Below are positions 52,965-61,940 of a stretch of 64,000 nt of DNA, piece after piece (the stretch's first letter is position 1; every line of letters starts with the position of its first letter). The stretch is from Sulfurihydrogenibium azorense Az-Fu1. Lineage in GTDB: Bacteria; Aquificota; Aquificia; Aquificales; Hydrogenothermaceae. A program made the translations under genes and the position numbers. The DNA lies in assembly GCF_000021545.1 (NCBI RefSeq), contig NC_012438.1, positions 1,300,003 to 1,364,002 on the forward strand, given 5' to 3'. Under the pieces are notes generated by a model, which had not been told where the DNA came from, searched no databases, and saw nothing but the letters and a program-made list of their open reading frames with translations.

Positions 52965-53855
52965 ATGAAGTTAAAAATGTTTATAGCTGGATTGATGTTT
53001 GCAGGAACAACTGTTTTTGCAGCTGAAAGTTGTCTTGGTGGTGGAAGTAGTAAAGTAAGTGCTGCTCAAGTAGAAAAAGCATTATCCGGAATTTTAGGAA
53101 ACGCAAAAGTTGTAAGTGTGTCCGATTCGCCTATATCAGGACTTTACGAAGTTATAATAGAAACAGGAAATAAAAAAGTACCTATATACGTTGATTGTAA
53201 TTTAAAGTACTTAGTAAACGGTGAAATTATAGATGTAAACAAAAAAGTAAGTCTTACAAGAGAAAGATTCCAACAGCTCCAATCTCAAGCCAACTCTGAG
53301 AAAGAGGTTAAATTAGCAAAGCTTTTAGGTAAAGACAAAGTTGAAATGCTGAAAAAAGAAGGATTAATAGACCTTATAAACTTTGTTGACACAAAAAATT
53401 TACCTAAATCTAACATTACCTACGGTAATGGTAATATTGTAGTCTACGTATTTACAGACCCACAGTGTCCTTTCTGTGCAAAGCTGCATAAAGAGATAGA
53501 AAAAATCCTAAAAGATAGAAAAGATGTTAGATTTGAGATGGTGCTGTACCCTCTACCGTTCCATAAACATGCAAGAGGTATATCAGAAAATATAGAGTGT
53601 CAAAAAGACAACAACTCTAAACAAAACATACTTAACAAATCTTTTGACAGTGTAGCAAAAGGAGATGAATCGGGACTGTCTTCTATAGATAAGCCTTGTA
53701 CAGCTGGTAGAGGAATAATAGATAAAAATCTTCAGTACGCTCAATCAGTAAGTATAAATGGAACTCCTACAATAGTTTTCCCAAATAAAGGTATCGCAGT
53801 ATCCGGTGCAATACCAGCCGAAACTTTAAACAAACTTATAGACATTTTAAAGTGA
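52965..53855 (+). CDS. dsbC: DsbC/DsbG-like periplasmic disulfide isomerase
   Basis: A 296-residue protein with a Sec signal (about 1-18, VFA-AES). An N-terminal dimerisation-like part (about 30-110) is followed by a thioredoxin fold with CPFC in FTDPQCPFCAKLH and the cis-Pro loop NGTPTIVF. Two further cysteines lie in the helical insert (IECQKD and DKPCTAG). It rearranges or forms disulfides in exported proteins. AAGGAG precedes the ATG, and an A/T-rich promoter lies in the 85-bp gap before it. Confidence 0.9.
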   Translation: MKLKMFIAGLMFAGTTVFAAESCLGGGSSKVSAAQVEKALSGILGNAKVVSVSDSPISGLYEVIIETGNKKVPIYVDCNLKYLVNGEIIDVNKKVSLTRERFQQLQSQANSEKEVKLAKLLGKDKVEMLKKEGLIDLINFVDTKNLPKSNITYGNGNIVVYVFTDPQCPFCAKLHKEIEKILKDRKDVRFEMVLYPLPFHKHARGISENIECQKDNNSKQNILNKSFDSVAKGDESGLSSIDKPCTAGRGIIDKNLQYAQSVSINGTPTIVFPNKGIAVSGAIPAETLNKLIDILK

Positions 53856-54625
53856 TAAAAGTTGAAAATTTAAAAGTAAAGTTTTCTCTCGATAATCAAA
53901 CAGTGGAGGCTCTAAAGGGAGTCTCCTTTCATCTAAATCAAGGTGAGATTTTAGCAATAGTGGGAGAGTCTGGCTCAGGAAAAAGTGTAAGTTGTAATGC
54001 TATAATGGGTCTTCTGCCTTCTTATGCAACAGTAGAAGGAAATATATTTATAGACGAGAAAAATATAAAAGATTTATCAAAGGAAGATATGAGAAGATTA
54101 AGAGGTAGTACAGTATCGATGGTATTTCAAGAGCCATCGGCAGTTTTAAACCCTTTACTAACCGTAGGAGACCAGATACTAGAAACTGTGTTAGCCCATA
54201 AAGATGTATCTTACAAAGAAGCAAAAGATATAGTTTTAGAAACGATGGAAGCTGTTAAAATTCCAGACCCTGAAAGAAGATTCTACCAGTATCCCCACGA
54301 GTTATCAGGTGGTTTAAAACAAAGGGTTGTAATAGCTGCAGCTGTTGTAAACAAACCTAAGTATATTTTAGCAGATGAACCAACAACGGCTCTGGACGTT
54401 ACAACGGCAGCTGGAATTTTATCTCTTTTTCAAGACTTAAAACAAACCTACAATATCGGAATACTGTTTATAACCCATGACCTTGGAGTGGTTGCCCAGA
54501 TAGCTGATAGAGTTGTTGTAATGTATAAAGGAGAGATTATGGAAGAGGGCGATGTTTACCAGATATTTGATAACCCAAAATCAGACTATACTAAAAAACT
54601 CCTATCATCGAGAGTCTATCTGTAA
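53852..54625 (+). CDS. Oligopeptide-type ABC transporter ATPase (DppD/OppD-like)
   Basis: A 257-residue ATPase. Walker A is GESGSGKSV, the Q-loop VFQEPSAVLNPLLTVGDQI, the signature LSGGLKQRVVIA (normally LSGGMKQRV), Walker B YILADEPTTALDV and the switch ITHDLGVVAQIADRVVVM. It resembles DppD/OppD, but ends after the nucleotide domain and lacks the C-terminal oligopeptide tail with its Fe-S cysteines. No permease or binding protein is nearby, so it is orphaned. The start is GTG overlapping the dsbC stop. Confidence 0.85.
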   Translation: MIKVENLKVKFSLDNQTVEALKGVSFHLNQGEILAIVGESGSGKSVSCNAIMGLLPSYATVEGNIFIDEKNIKDLSKEDMRRLRGSTVSMVFQEPSAVLNPLLTVGDQILETVLAHKDVSYKEAKDIVLETMEAVKIPDPERRFYQYPHELSGGLKQRVVIAAAVVNKPKYILADEPTTALDVTTAAGILSLFQDLKQTYNIGILFITHDLGVVAQIADRVVVMYKGEIMEEGDVYQIFDNPKSDYTKKLLSSRVYL

Positions 54626-54720
54626 ACTCACCGTTTAATAAAAACTACATCACCTAAATCTTGTATGTTTATGCTAAAATTATAAACGTTTTTGTTATTA
54701 TTGCTTACGGAGTAAAACAT

Positions 54721-56133
54721 TTGGATAGAAAGTTAGTCATTACAACAGGAACAAAAAAAATTTTTTATCTTATATTAGAAGATAACGTTCCTGTTGAACT
54801 TAAAATTGAAGATATAGAAATATCAAAACAAACAGGTAGCATATACAAAGGAAAAGTTTTGTCCTACAGCTCCGCAATGGAAGCTTACTTTGTAGATATA
54901 GGAGAGGATAAAGAAGCCTTTTTACCCAGTAAAGATATATGTGAAGAAGAATGTAAAAACATAAAGAAAGGCTCTGTAATACTTGTTCAAGTAAAAAGGT
55001 CTCCTGTAAGTACCAAAGGTGCAAAGCTGTCCTGTAAACTCTCTTTACCGGGAAAATTTTTAGTTTTGCTCCCACAAAATAAAGGGAAAGTATCAATATC
55101 ATCAAAATACGAAGACCAAGATGTAAGAGAGTCTTTAAAAAGTCGTATAACTAACCTTATAAAAGATATTAACCCTGATAACTACGGAATAATAATAAGA
55201 ACTTCCGCAATAAACGCCACAGATCAAGAGATAATAGAAGATTTTAAATTTTTAAAGGAGTTATGGAGTAATATCCAAAAAGAAGCCGAAAAAAAGAAAG
55301 CTCCTGCCATTATTTACGAAGAACCCTTCAAAGCTTTTACAATAATAAGAGACTACGCAGCAAACTTCTCAGAGATAATATCTGACGATATAAAACTTTT
55401 AAAACAGATAAAAGAGTTTTTAAATAACAACTTCCCAAACAACAGTATAAAAATCACACCCTACAGAAAAAGAAAAGAGTCTTTATACTTTGCATACGGT
55501 ATAGATAAGTTGATAAATAAAATACTTTCACCTTACGCATACCTAAAAAGCGGGTCTTACCTTGTTATACAAGAGACAGAAGCATTGGTTGTAATAGACG
55601 TAAACAGCGGAAGCTGTAATAAACAAAAAAACCTTGAAGAAACAGCATTTAAAATAAACACAGAAGCTGTAAAAGAGATAGTAAGACAGATAAGACTGAG
55701 AGATTTGGCAGGAATAATAATAATAGACTTTATAGACATGACAGAGAAAGAACACAAAGAAAAACTACTTGAATTGTTAAAAGAAGAATTTAAAAAAGAC
55801 AAAAGACCAGTAAAAATAAAAGGATTAACCCAACTTGGTTTAGTAGAACTATCAAGAAAAAAGTTAGAAGAAAGTATAGTAAAACAACTCTCCCAATCCT
55901 GCCAAACATGCTATGGAAAAGGTTATATAAGATCTGAAGATATATTACTTTTTGAACTTGAAAAAACACTTCTTAAAGCCAAACCATTTGTAAAGTTAAA
56001 ACTTATGATAAACCCTAAGTTATCAAGTGGAGTGAATCAACTCTTAGAAAGTTTAAACCTTAAAGAGTTTGTAGAAATAGAGTATAATAATAAAATGCAC
56101 ATAGATAAATTTGAGGTTGAAAAAGTATTATGA
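54721..56133 (+). CDS. rng: Ribonuclease G/E family endoribonuclease
   Basis: A 470-residue endonuclease that processes rRNA and mRNA. Its S1-like domain (about 35-110, GSIYKGKVLSYSSAMEAYFVDIG) and the catalytic DNase I-like domain with VVIDVNSG and IIIDFIDM supply the metal-binding Asp residues. A zinc-link-like CQTCYGKGYI follows near 400. It is RNase G-like in length. TTG 54721 is chosen because GGAG at 54709 is correctly spaced; the TTG 54661 start would add 20 residues with no ribosome site. It overlaps bamD by 4 bases. Confidence 0.92.
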   Translation: MDRKLVITTGTKKIFYLILEDNVPVELKIEDIEISKQTGSIYKGKVLSYSSAMEAYFVDIGEDKEAFLPSKDICEEECKNIKKGSVILVQVKRSPVSTKGAKLSCKLSLPGKFLVLLPQNKGKVSISSKYEDQDVRESLKSRITNLIKDINPDNYGIIIRTSAINATDQEIIEDFKFLKELWSNIQKEAEKKKAPAIIYEEPFKAFTIIRDYAANFSEIISDDIKLLKQIKEFLNNNFPNNSIKITPYRKRKESLYFAYGIDKLINKILSPYAYLKSGSYLVIQETEALVVIDVNSGSCNKQKNLEETAFKINTEAVKEIVRQIRLRDLAGIIIIDFIDMTEKEHKEKLLELLKEEFKKDKRPVKIKGLTQLGLVELSRKKLEESIVKQLSQSCQTCYGKGYIRSEDILLFELEKTLLKAKPFVKLKLMINPKLSSGVNQLLESLNLKEFVEIEYNNKMHIDKFEVEKVL

Positions 56134-57056
56134 AGAAAATTGTTTTTTTAGGCATTTTATCGGCTTTTATGTTTTCTTGCGGTAGCAAAACAGAAGTTTA
56201 CGTAGGTCAAGAAAAGTTATCAAAAGGTTTAACTCTATACCAAAAAGGAGATTACAAAAAAGCAAAAGAAGAGTTAAAAAATGCAATATTTAAGTCAGAA
56301 GGTCTTACACCTGCACAGCTTATGGAAGCAAGATTTGCTTTGGCAGACTCTTACTATAACAGGGAAGAGTACGTAGATGCTATCGTTGAGTTTGAAGAGT
56401 TTATAGCCCTTTTCCCTACTTCACCTAAAATCCCAGAAGCTCTTTACAAACTAGCCATGTCTTACTTATTTGTTTCTCCAGATTACAAAAGAGACTTAAC
56501 CTATGTAAACAAAGCAGAAGAAAAAGCTCAAGAGATAATAGATAATTATCCAGACAGTAAATACGTTGCAGCTGCAAAAGAGATAATCAAAAAAGTAAAC
56601 GAAATAAAAGCAAAACATACACTCTATATAGCAGAAACTTATGAAAAGTACGGAAAACCATACTCAGCCGCCGTATACTACGAGGAAGCTTACAGTAAGT
56701 ATAAAGATTACATACAGAAAGATTACGTAATATACAAACTTGCTTACAACTTAGTAAACTCTCAGTACCAGTACACCCAAGAAATTGAAAAGTATAAGAA
56801 GCAGATAAAAGAGTTAGAAAAAAAGATAGACCAAGAGAAAGACTTAGAAGCTAAAAATGTTTTAATAAACAGAAAAAAGCTTTTAGAAGAACAGCTTAAC
56901 AATCTTATAGAAAGAATAAACAACTCAAAAGAAAAAGCAAAGGAGTTAATTGCATCATTTGATAAGGCATTCCCTGAATCTCCTTACAAACAACAAGTCA
57001 AAAATCTTGAAAATGAAAGCAAATTGCAAAATTTATTAAAAAAACTTCAATTCTAA
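56130..57056 (+). CDS. bamD: BamD-like outer-membrane assembly lipoprotein
   Basis: A 308-residue lipoprotein: the signal ends in FMFSCG (acylated Cys about residue 17). Tetratricopeptide repeats cover about 25-200 (KGLTLYQKGDYKKAKEELKNA, YVDAIVEFEEFIALFP). A long coiled-coil-rich C-terminal part follows (about 205-270). BamD is an essential partner of BamA in outer-membrane protein insertion. The tail is longer and more charged than usual. ATG overlaps the rng stop. Confidence 0.87.
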   Translation: MKKIVFLGILSAFMFSCGSKTEVYVGQEKLSKGLTLYQKGDYKKAKEELKNAIFKSEGLTPAQLMEARFALADSYYNREEYVDAIVEFEEFIALFPTSPKIPEALYKLAMSYLFVSPDYKRDLTYVNKAEEKAQEIIDNYPDSKYVAAAKEIIKKVNEIKAKHTLYIAETYEKYGKPYSAAVYYEEAYSKYKDYIQKDYVIYKLAYNLVNSQYQYTQEIEKYKKQIKELEKKIDQEKDLEAKNVLINRKKLLEEQLNNLIERINNSKEKAKELIASFDKAFPESPYKQQVKNLENESKLQNLLKKLQF

Positions 57057-57064
57057 GAGGTGAG

Positions 57065-57424
57065 ATGGAAACGTTGGAAATTTTAAAAAAGATTGTAGAA
57101 AAAGCAGAAGAGAAAAAAGGAGAAGATATAGTTGCTTTAGAGATAGGTAAAGTATCTCCGATTGCAGATTATATGATTATTTTATCTGGAAGTGTTCCAG
57201 TTCATACCAGAGCTATATGTGATAACATTATAGCAGGATTAAAAGAGTATGGTGTGATACCACAACATTTAGAAGGTTATAACGAAGGAAGGTGGATAGC
57301 TATAGACTATGGAGATATTATGGTAAATATATTTTTACCAGAGATAAGAGACTACTACAAACTTGAATGGTTGTGGTCAGACGCCCCAAGGGTTGAATTA
57401 GATTATAAAGCTGCGGAAAGTTAA
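57065..57424 (+). CDS. rsfS: Ribosomal silencing factor RsfS
   Basis: A 119-residue protein that binds uL14 and blocks subunit joining in starvation. The standard features are ADYMIILSGSVPVHTRAICDNI, HLEGYNEGRWIAIDYGDIMVNIFLPEIRDYYKLEWLW. GAGGTGAG precedes the ATG. Its stop overlaps the murI start by one base. Confidence 0.95.
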   Translation: METLEILKKIVEKAEEKKGEDIVALEIGKVSPIADYMIILSGSVPVHTRAICDNIIAGLKEYGVIPQHLEGYNEGRWIAIDYGDIMVNIFLPEIRDYYKLEWLWSDAPRVELDYKAAES

Positions 57425-58206
57425 TGTCTATTGGAATATTTGATTCTGGAATAGGTGGCTTAACAGTATTTAAAGAAGTTGCAGAAAACTTTCCAAAGGC
57501 AGATATCTACTACTTAGGTGATACTGCAAGAGTCCCTTACGGAAATAAATCCAAAGAAACGATAATAAGATACTCCATTGAATGTGCTACATACCTTTAC
57601 CACAACTTTAACGTAGACCTTTTAATAATAGCCTGTAATACAGCCTCTTCTTATGCAATAGAAACATTAAAAAAAATCCTACCTATTCCTATAATAGGCG
57701 TTGTAAAACCCGGGGCTGAAGCTGCTATAAGGTATACAAAAAACAAAAAAGTTGGAGTGATAGGTACAGTTGCAACTGTTAAAAGTCAATCCTATGTAAA
57801 TGAGCTGAAAAATTTAGACAACTCGTTAGAAATCTATCAAAAGCCTTGTCCTTTGTTTGTGCCACTGGTAGAAGAAGGTTGGATTGATAACGAAGTAGCA
57901 AGGTTAACAGTGAAAGAGTATCTACAAGAGTTGATAGAGAAAGGTATAGATACCCTTATACTTGGATGTACCCACTATCCCCTTTTAAAAAACACTATTA
58001 AATCTCTCTATCCACATCTTAATATAGTTGACTCTTCTATAGCGATAGTTGACCATATAAAAAATTTAAATTTAACATTTAACGGAAATGGAGTTAGAAA
58101 AGTATTTATTACAGATGAGTCCCACGCATTTGATAATTTCAAAAAAATGCTAATAGGAGATGTAAAAACAGAAAAGATAGAACTGTCTGATTTATGCTCC
58201 CTCTAA
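57424..58206 (+). CDS. murI: Glutamate racemase
   Basis: A 260-residue racemase making D-glutamate for peptidoglycan. IGIFDSGIGGLTVFKEV at the start contains the substrate-binding Asp-Ser; the two catalytic cysteines are in IACNTASSYA and LGCTHYPLLK. It ends the plus-strand run from dsbC; its stop overlaps the convergent NmrA-like gene by 4 bp. Confidence 0.97.
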   Translation: MSIGIFDSGIGGLTVFKEVAENFPKADIYYLGDTARVPYGNKSKETIIRYSIECATYLYHNFNVDLLIIACNTASSYAIETLKKILPIPIIGVVKPGAEAAIRYTKNKKVGVIGTVATVKSQSYVNELKNLDNSLEIYQKPCPLFVPLVEEGWIDNEVARLTVKEYLQELIEKGIDTLILGCTHYPLLKNTIKSLYPHLNIVDSSIAIVDHIKNLNLTFNGNGVRKVFITDESHAFDNFKKMLIGDVKTEKIELSDLCSL

Positions 58207-59054
58207 AAAACAAAGGCATCTCTTACATTTCCAAGTAAATCTTTTACACCTTTATACTTTCCGCTACAAACGTTATCCTCTTGTAGCATATAATACTGGT
58301 CTAAAGTCATTATAGGGTCTGGCATTAAAGAAAATACTGGTATCATAAATAAAAATGCTTTCTTTGGAACAGGTATAACAGGTCTTTTTATGTTTAAGTA
58401 TTTTAATGCAAACTCAAATAACTCTTTGTAGTTTATTACTTTATTACCGCAAAGCTCAAAAATCTCATTTTTTATTTCTGTTAAAGTTGCTTTTTCAAAA
58501 CACTCTGCTACATCGTAAACATTAACAGGCTGGACTTTTGCATCATAAGGTGCTAAGAAAAAAGGTGCTATTTTACTGTACTTTTTAAAATCTTCAAACA
58601 GTTTCTGCTCTTTTCCAAGTATTATTGAAGGTCTAAATATTACATAATTAAGACCACTGGATATTAAGTACTCCTCTGCCATTGCTTTGGTTTTTTGATA
58701 CATACTTTTTGAATTTATATCAGCTCCTAAGGCTGACATCTGAATAAACTTTTTAGCGTTTAAATTTTTTGAAGCATCTATAAGTCTTTTTGGTATTTCA
58801 TAGTGAGTATACTCAAAAGTGTTATTTCCACTCTCTTTTAAAATGCCTATAAGATTTATAACAACATCCGGATTAACTTCAAAAATAGGATTCTCAATTT
58901 TATCATTGAATTTTACAGCTTTTACAGAATCTCCAAAAATGCTCTTTGCTTTACTTTCATTTCTCGCAGCTAAAAAAAGCTCCACTTTACCAATCAGCTG
59001 CCTTACAACATACCTTCCTACAAATCCAGTAGAACCATAGATTAAAACCTTCAT
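58203..59054 (-). CDS. NmrA-like/NDUFA9-like NAD(P)-binding protein
   Basis: A 283-residue atypical short-chain dehydrogenase. It begins MKVLIYGSTGFVGRYVVRQL with the GxTGFVG nucleotide loop, and continues with VINLIGILKESGNNTF, KFIQMSALGAD and the atypical active-site YQKTKAMAEEYL. Members resemble the 39-kDa complex I subunit and quinone-binding reductases. The ATG at 59054 is chosen because the nucleotide loop starts there. It has no ribosome site; TATTTAAT lies just upstream, so the transcript may be leaderless. It borders the NO-reductase gene; a functional tie is not shown. Confidence 0.82.
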   Translation of the reverse strand: MKVLIYGSTGFVGRYVVRQLIGKVELFLAARNESKAKSIFGDSVKAVKFNDKIENPIFEVNPDVVINLIGILKESGNNTFEYTHYEIPKRLIDASKNLNAKKFIQMSALGADINSKSMYQKTKAMAEEYLISSGLNYVIFRPSIILGKEQKLFEDFKKYSKIAPFFLAPYDAKVQPVNVYDVAECFEKATLTEIKNEIFELCGNKVINYKELFEFALKYLNIKRPVIPVPKKAFLFMIPVFSLMPDPIMTLDQYYMLQEDNVCSGKYKGVKDLLGNVRDAFVF

Positions 59055-59123
59055 AGTATTAAATATTGATAAAAAATCAAAAATTTGCAATAAGAGTTAT
59101 TGAATTTTAAACTTCATGATAAG

Positions 59124-59146
59124 GAGGGAAGGTAAAACCTTCCCTC
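59124..59146. terminator. Hairpin after the NO-reductase gene
   Basis: GAGGGAAGGT / ACCTTCCCTC stem (59124-59133 with 59137-59146) 11 bp after the NO-reductase stop. The U-run is short on both strands, so termination strength is uncertain. Confidence 0.6.
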
Positions 59147-59156
59147 GAAGTTTTGA

Positions 59157-61379
59157 TTATGGAGATGTCTTATATGATACAGATTCTTTTGGAGAAAGGT
59201 AAAGCTTATAAACAATATCCACTAAAATTAAAGCACTTCCTATTAATATCATCGCATCTGGTACTATTCTAATCCACATCCAAAATCCTAAACCTTCTAA
59301 TACTTCTCTTGTTCTCGCAGCCCAATATCCTATTTCGTATGCCCATTGAAATTGTTTAGTTCCAATAACCATTGTAGGAATTGCATATAAGAATATTCCC
59401 GCTGTTGTTAATCCAAAGGCAAGGTTTGAAAGCTTTTCATCCCAGTGAAGACCTTTTGCTAAAGCATTTGCTCTGACAATAAAGTAAAGAAATGCTATTG
59501 CTACATATCCAAATGCACCAAGTAGTGCAACGTGTCCATGAGCTATTCCAAAGTAGGTTCCGTGTTCGTAATAGTTAACTATAGGTAGATTTACTATCAT
59601 TCCATAAAATCCTGCTCCTAACCAGTTTAAGAATGCAGAACCAGCAAGCCAGATAAACGCCATTCTAAATGGAAAATCTTTATGAGATACATGAGCATAC
59701 TCTTTGTATGCTTCAACCATCAGTATAACAAGTGGTAAAGGCTCAAGGGATGAAAGTACACCACCCCAAGCAATCCACATCTCATTTTCTCCCATCCAGA
59801 AATAGTGGTGTCCTGTTCCAATCGTACCTGTAGCAACTATTAAGAATGCTTCAAAGAACATCATTATTGTTGCAAATCTAACACTGACAAGACCTAAAGC
59901 AACAGTTAAAAATGCCATAGTTCCCGCTGCAAAAAGTTCAAAAGTATTTTCAACCCAAAGATGAACGACCCACCATCTAAAGTAATCATCAACAGTAAAG
60001 TTTGGCATTATTTTTGTTAGGGGTGCCATACCAGCAAGATATAAAACAGCTATTGCAAAAGAAGACCATATAATCATCTGAAGTGGTGGAGTGATCTTTT
60101 CAGCTTTTCTTATTGTAAAGAATACTATCGCAAACCATAGGACAAGTCCAACTACTATTCCAATATCCCATAATCTACCTAATTCAATGTACTCTCTTCC
60201 TTCATTACCAAACCAAAACCAAAGATTATCAGGGAGTTTTCCTAAAGCTCCTAACCATAATCCTGCCAATCCTCCAAGTCCGACGATAACAAGTGCAATC
60301 CAAAGTATATCTACAGCTATTGGGAATTTAAAGTCTTTTCCTTTTGTAACTAACGGTGCTATAAATAATCCACCTGCCAACCAACCAATAGCAATCCAAA
60401 GAACTGCTAAGTTTAAATGGAAAGATCTTGCAGCGTTAAATGGTAATAATGATTGGGGAATTATCCAGCTATGGGCAGGATCTGCGTATAGGTGCGCTAA
60501 ATATCCTCCCATAACCACCTGCAAGAAAAAGAACAGTGGAACTAATGGAACAAACTTTAAAACTTTTTGTTGCATAGGTGTTAAAGATGTTATAGTCAAC
60601 GAAGGTTCCGGTTTTTCTCCATTAAATTTCATAAAGTAATCATAAAATGCCCATAAAACCACTATTGTTAATGTCCATATGGCCATTACTGCAACCAATG
60701 ACCATGCTAATGATGAGAAAGAAGCAGTTAATCCAATCCTTGGTTCTGGCGGCCAGTTGTTTGTATAAGTTAAATTACTACCAGGTCTGGGGGATGCAGC
60801 GACCAAGGCAGACCAGTCAACGAATGCAGCAATCTTTTCCGCCTCTTCTGGTTTGATAATCCCTCCGATTAAGGAGTAATTTGGGTTTCCTTTTGTTAGA
60901 AATTCAACTAATTCTTGTTTTGCTTTTAAAAAAGCTTGTTCATGCTCAGGAGTAATCTGGGTTGTATCTGGCTTTAGTACAGATACTTCCCTCATATCTT
61001 TTTTAACAAGTGCGTCGATATAAGCTTTTTCAGCTGGATTTAAAGAATCAAAATTTTTTGATAACATTTTTTGCGAGTAGATTTCTTCTAAATGTCTTAT
61101 TTTTTTGTCCAACATCATCGCAGTGTAATCAGGTCCTATGTATCCTCCATTACCAAGGATAGAGCCTTGATCCATAAGAACGTACTTTTGAAAGTAAGCT
61201 TTCCCTTGAACTACATCGTCATAAGTGTAAAGTGTTCCTGTAGCTCCTTTCACCTCCTTGGGAATAGGTGGAACATTTTTAATCTGATAGACAGTAAAGC
61301 CTGTAAAAAGTAAAACAGCAACAATCAGGCCTATCAGAAATGTCACAAACCACTTCTTGTAAGACCTTTCTTCAGCCAT
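59157..61379 (-). CDS. norZ: Quinol-dependent nitric oxide reductase
   Basis: A 740-residue membrane enzyme that reduces 2 NO to N2O with quinol electrons. The N-terminal NorC-like extension (about 1-220) lacks a c-haem motif, which defines the quinol type. About 12 spans follow. HLWVENTFELF (haem/FeB His and the FeB-ligand Glu), GTIGTGHHYFWMG (FeB His pair) and HGHVALLGAFGYVA near the C-terminus match NorB. It uses a quinol site instead of a cytochrome. AGGAGG precedes the ATG. It should detoxify or respire NO under low oxygen, matching the FNR-type box upstream of this operon. Confidence 0.94.
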   Translation of the reverse strand: MAEERSYKKWFVTFLIGLIVAVLLFTGFTVYQIKNVPPIPKEVKGATGTLYTYDDVVQGKAYFQKYVLMDQGSILGNGGYIGPDYTAMMLDKKIRHLEEIYSQKMLSKNFDSLNPAEKAYIDALVKKDMREVSVLKPDTTQITPEHEQAFLKAKQELVEFLTKGNPNYSLIGGIIKPEEAEKIAAFVDWSALVAASPRPGSNLTYTNNWPPEPRIGLTASFSSLAWSLVAVMAIWTLTIVVLWAFYDYFMKFNGEKPEPSLTITSLTPMQQKVLKFVPLVPLFFFLQVVMGGYLAHLYADPAHSWIIPQSLLPFNAARSFHLNLAVLWIAIGWLAGGLFIAPLVTKGKDFKFPIAVDILWIALVIVGLGGLAGLWLGALGKLPDNLWFWFGNEGREYIELGRLWDIGIVVGLVLWFAIVFFTIRKAEKITPPLQMIIWSSFAIAVLYLAGMAPLTKIMPNFTVDDYFRWWVVHLWVENTFELFAAGTMAFLTVALGLVSVRFATIMMFFEAFLIVATGTIGTGHHYFWMGENEMWIAWGGVLSSLEPLPLVILMVEAYKEYAHVSHKDFPFRMAFIWLAGSAFLNWLGAGFYGMIVNLPIVNYYEHGTYFGIAHGHVALLGAFGYVAIAFLYFIVRANALAKGLHWDEKLSNLAFGLTTAGIFLYAIPTMVIGTKQFQWAYEIGYWAARTREVLEGLGFWMWIRIVPDAMILIGSALILVDIVYKLYLSPKESVSYKTSP

Positions 61380-61401
61380 GACAAAACCTCCTATTAAAAT
61401 T

Positions 61402-61809
61402 TTAATGAACTAAATAAACTCTACTTAAATAAACTAAAAAATAAATCAAAACCATAACCTGTATTAGAATTTTTTTAGTTTTTAAACTATCTCCTTTATA
61501 TAAAAGGAGAAATATAAAAATAAATACCAGAATGGAAAAACCGCCAACCATAAAAAGTATGCTTATTCCAACATTGTTTGTTGTTAGGTCATCCATACCC
61601 CCCATACTGAGTATAGATAGAAGTCCTATTCCAGATAGAAAAGAAACAATCAAAAAAATAGATGAGAATTTTTTATATATGGACAAAACTTTACTTTCAC
61701 ATGTGTATTCACAAGCAAGAAGCATCAAAACAGAAGAACCAAAAAAGGCTGAATTTGTTATCATATGAGCCATATATGAAATTTTCCAGATAAATCCAAC
61801 AATATCCAT
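61402..61809 (-). CDS. Four-span membrane protein of the nor operon
   Basis: A 135-residue protein with four hydrophobic helices (about 10-30, 48-68, 80-104 and 113-132) and little else. I do not recognise the family. It includes a His in the first helix (AHMITNSAFFGSS) and a CEYTCESK loop. It lies 22 bp upstream of norZ and just after the IS-split small gene, so all three probably form one transcript. It may bind haem or help assemble the reductase; this is speculation. Confidence 0.6.
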   Translation of the reverse strand: MDIVGFIWKISYMAHMITNSAFFGSSVLMLLACEYTCESKVLSIYKKFSSIFLIVSFLSGIGLLSILSMGGMDDLTTNNVGISILFMVGGFSILVFIFIFLLLYKGDSLKTKKILIQVMVLIYFLVYLSRVYLVH

Positions 61810-61940
61810 ACAAACCTCACATCAAGCTTTTTAGTAAGAGAGTTATAATTGAAATAATGCAAGGACCTATTAGCAAAACAACTGTTAAAACTATTGGTAT
61901 TCCCGCCAGTATGACAATAATCACAGCTTTCTTTAACCCA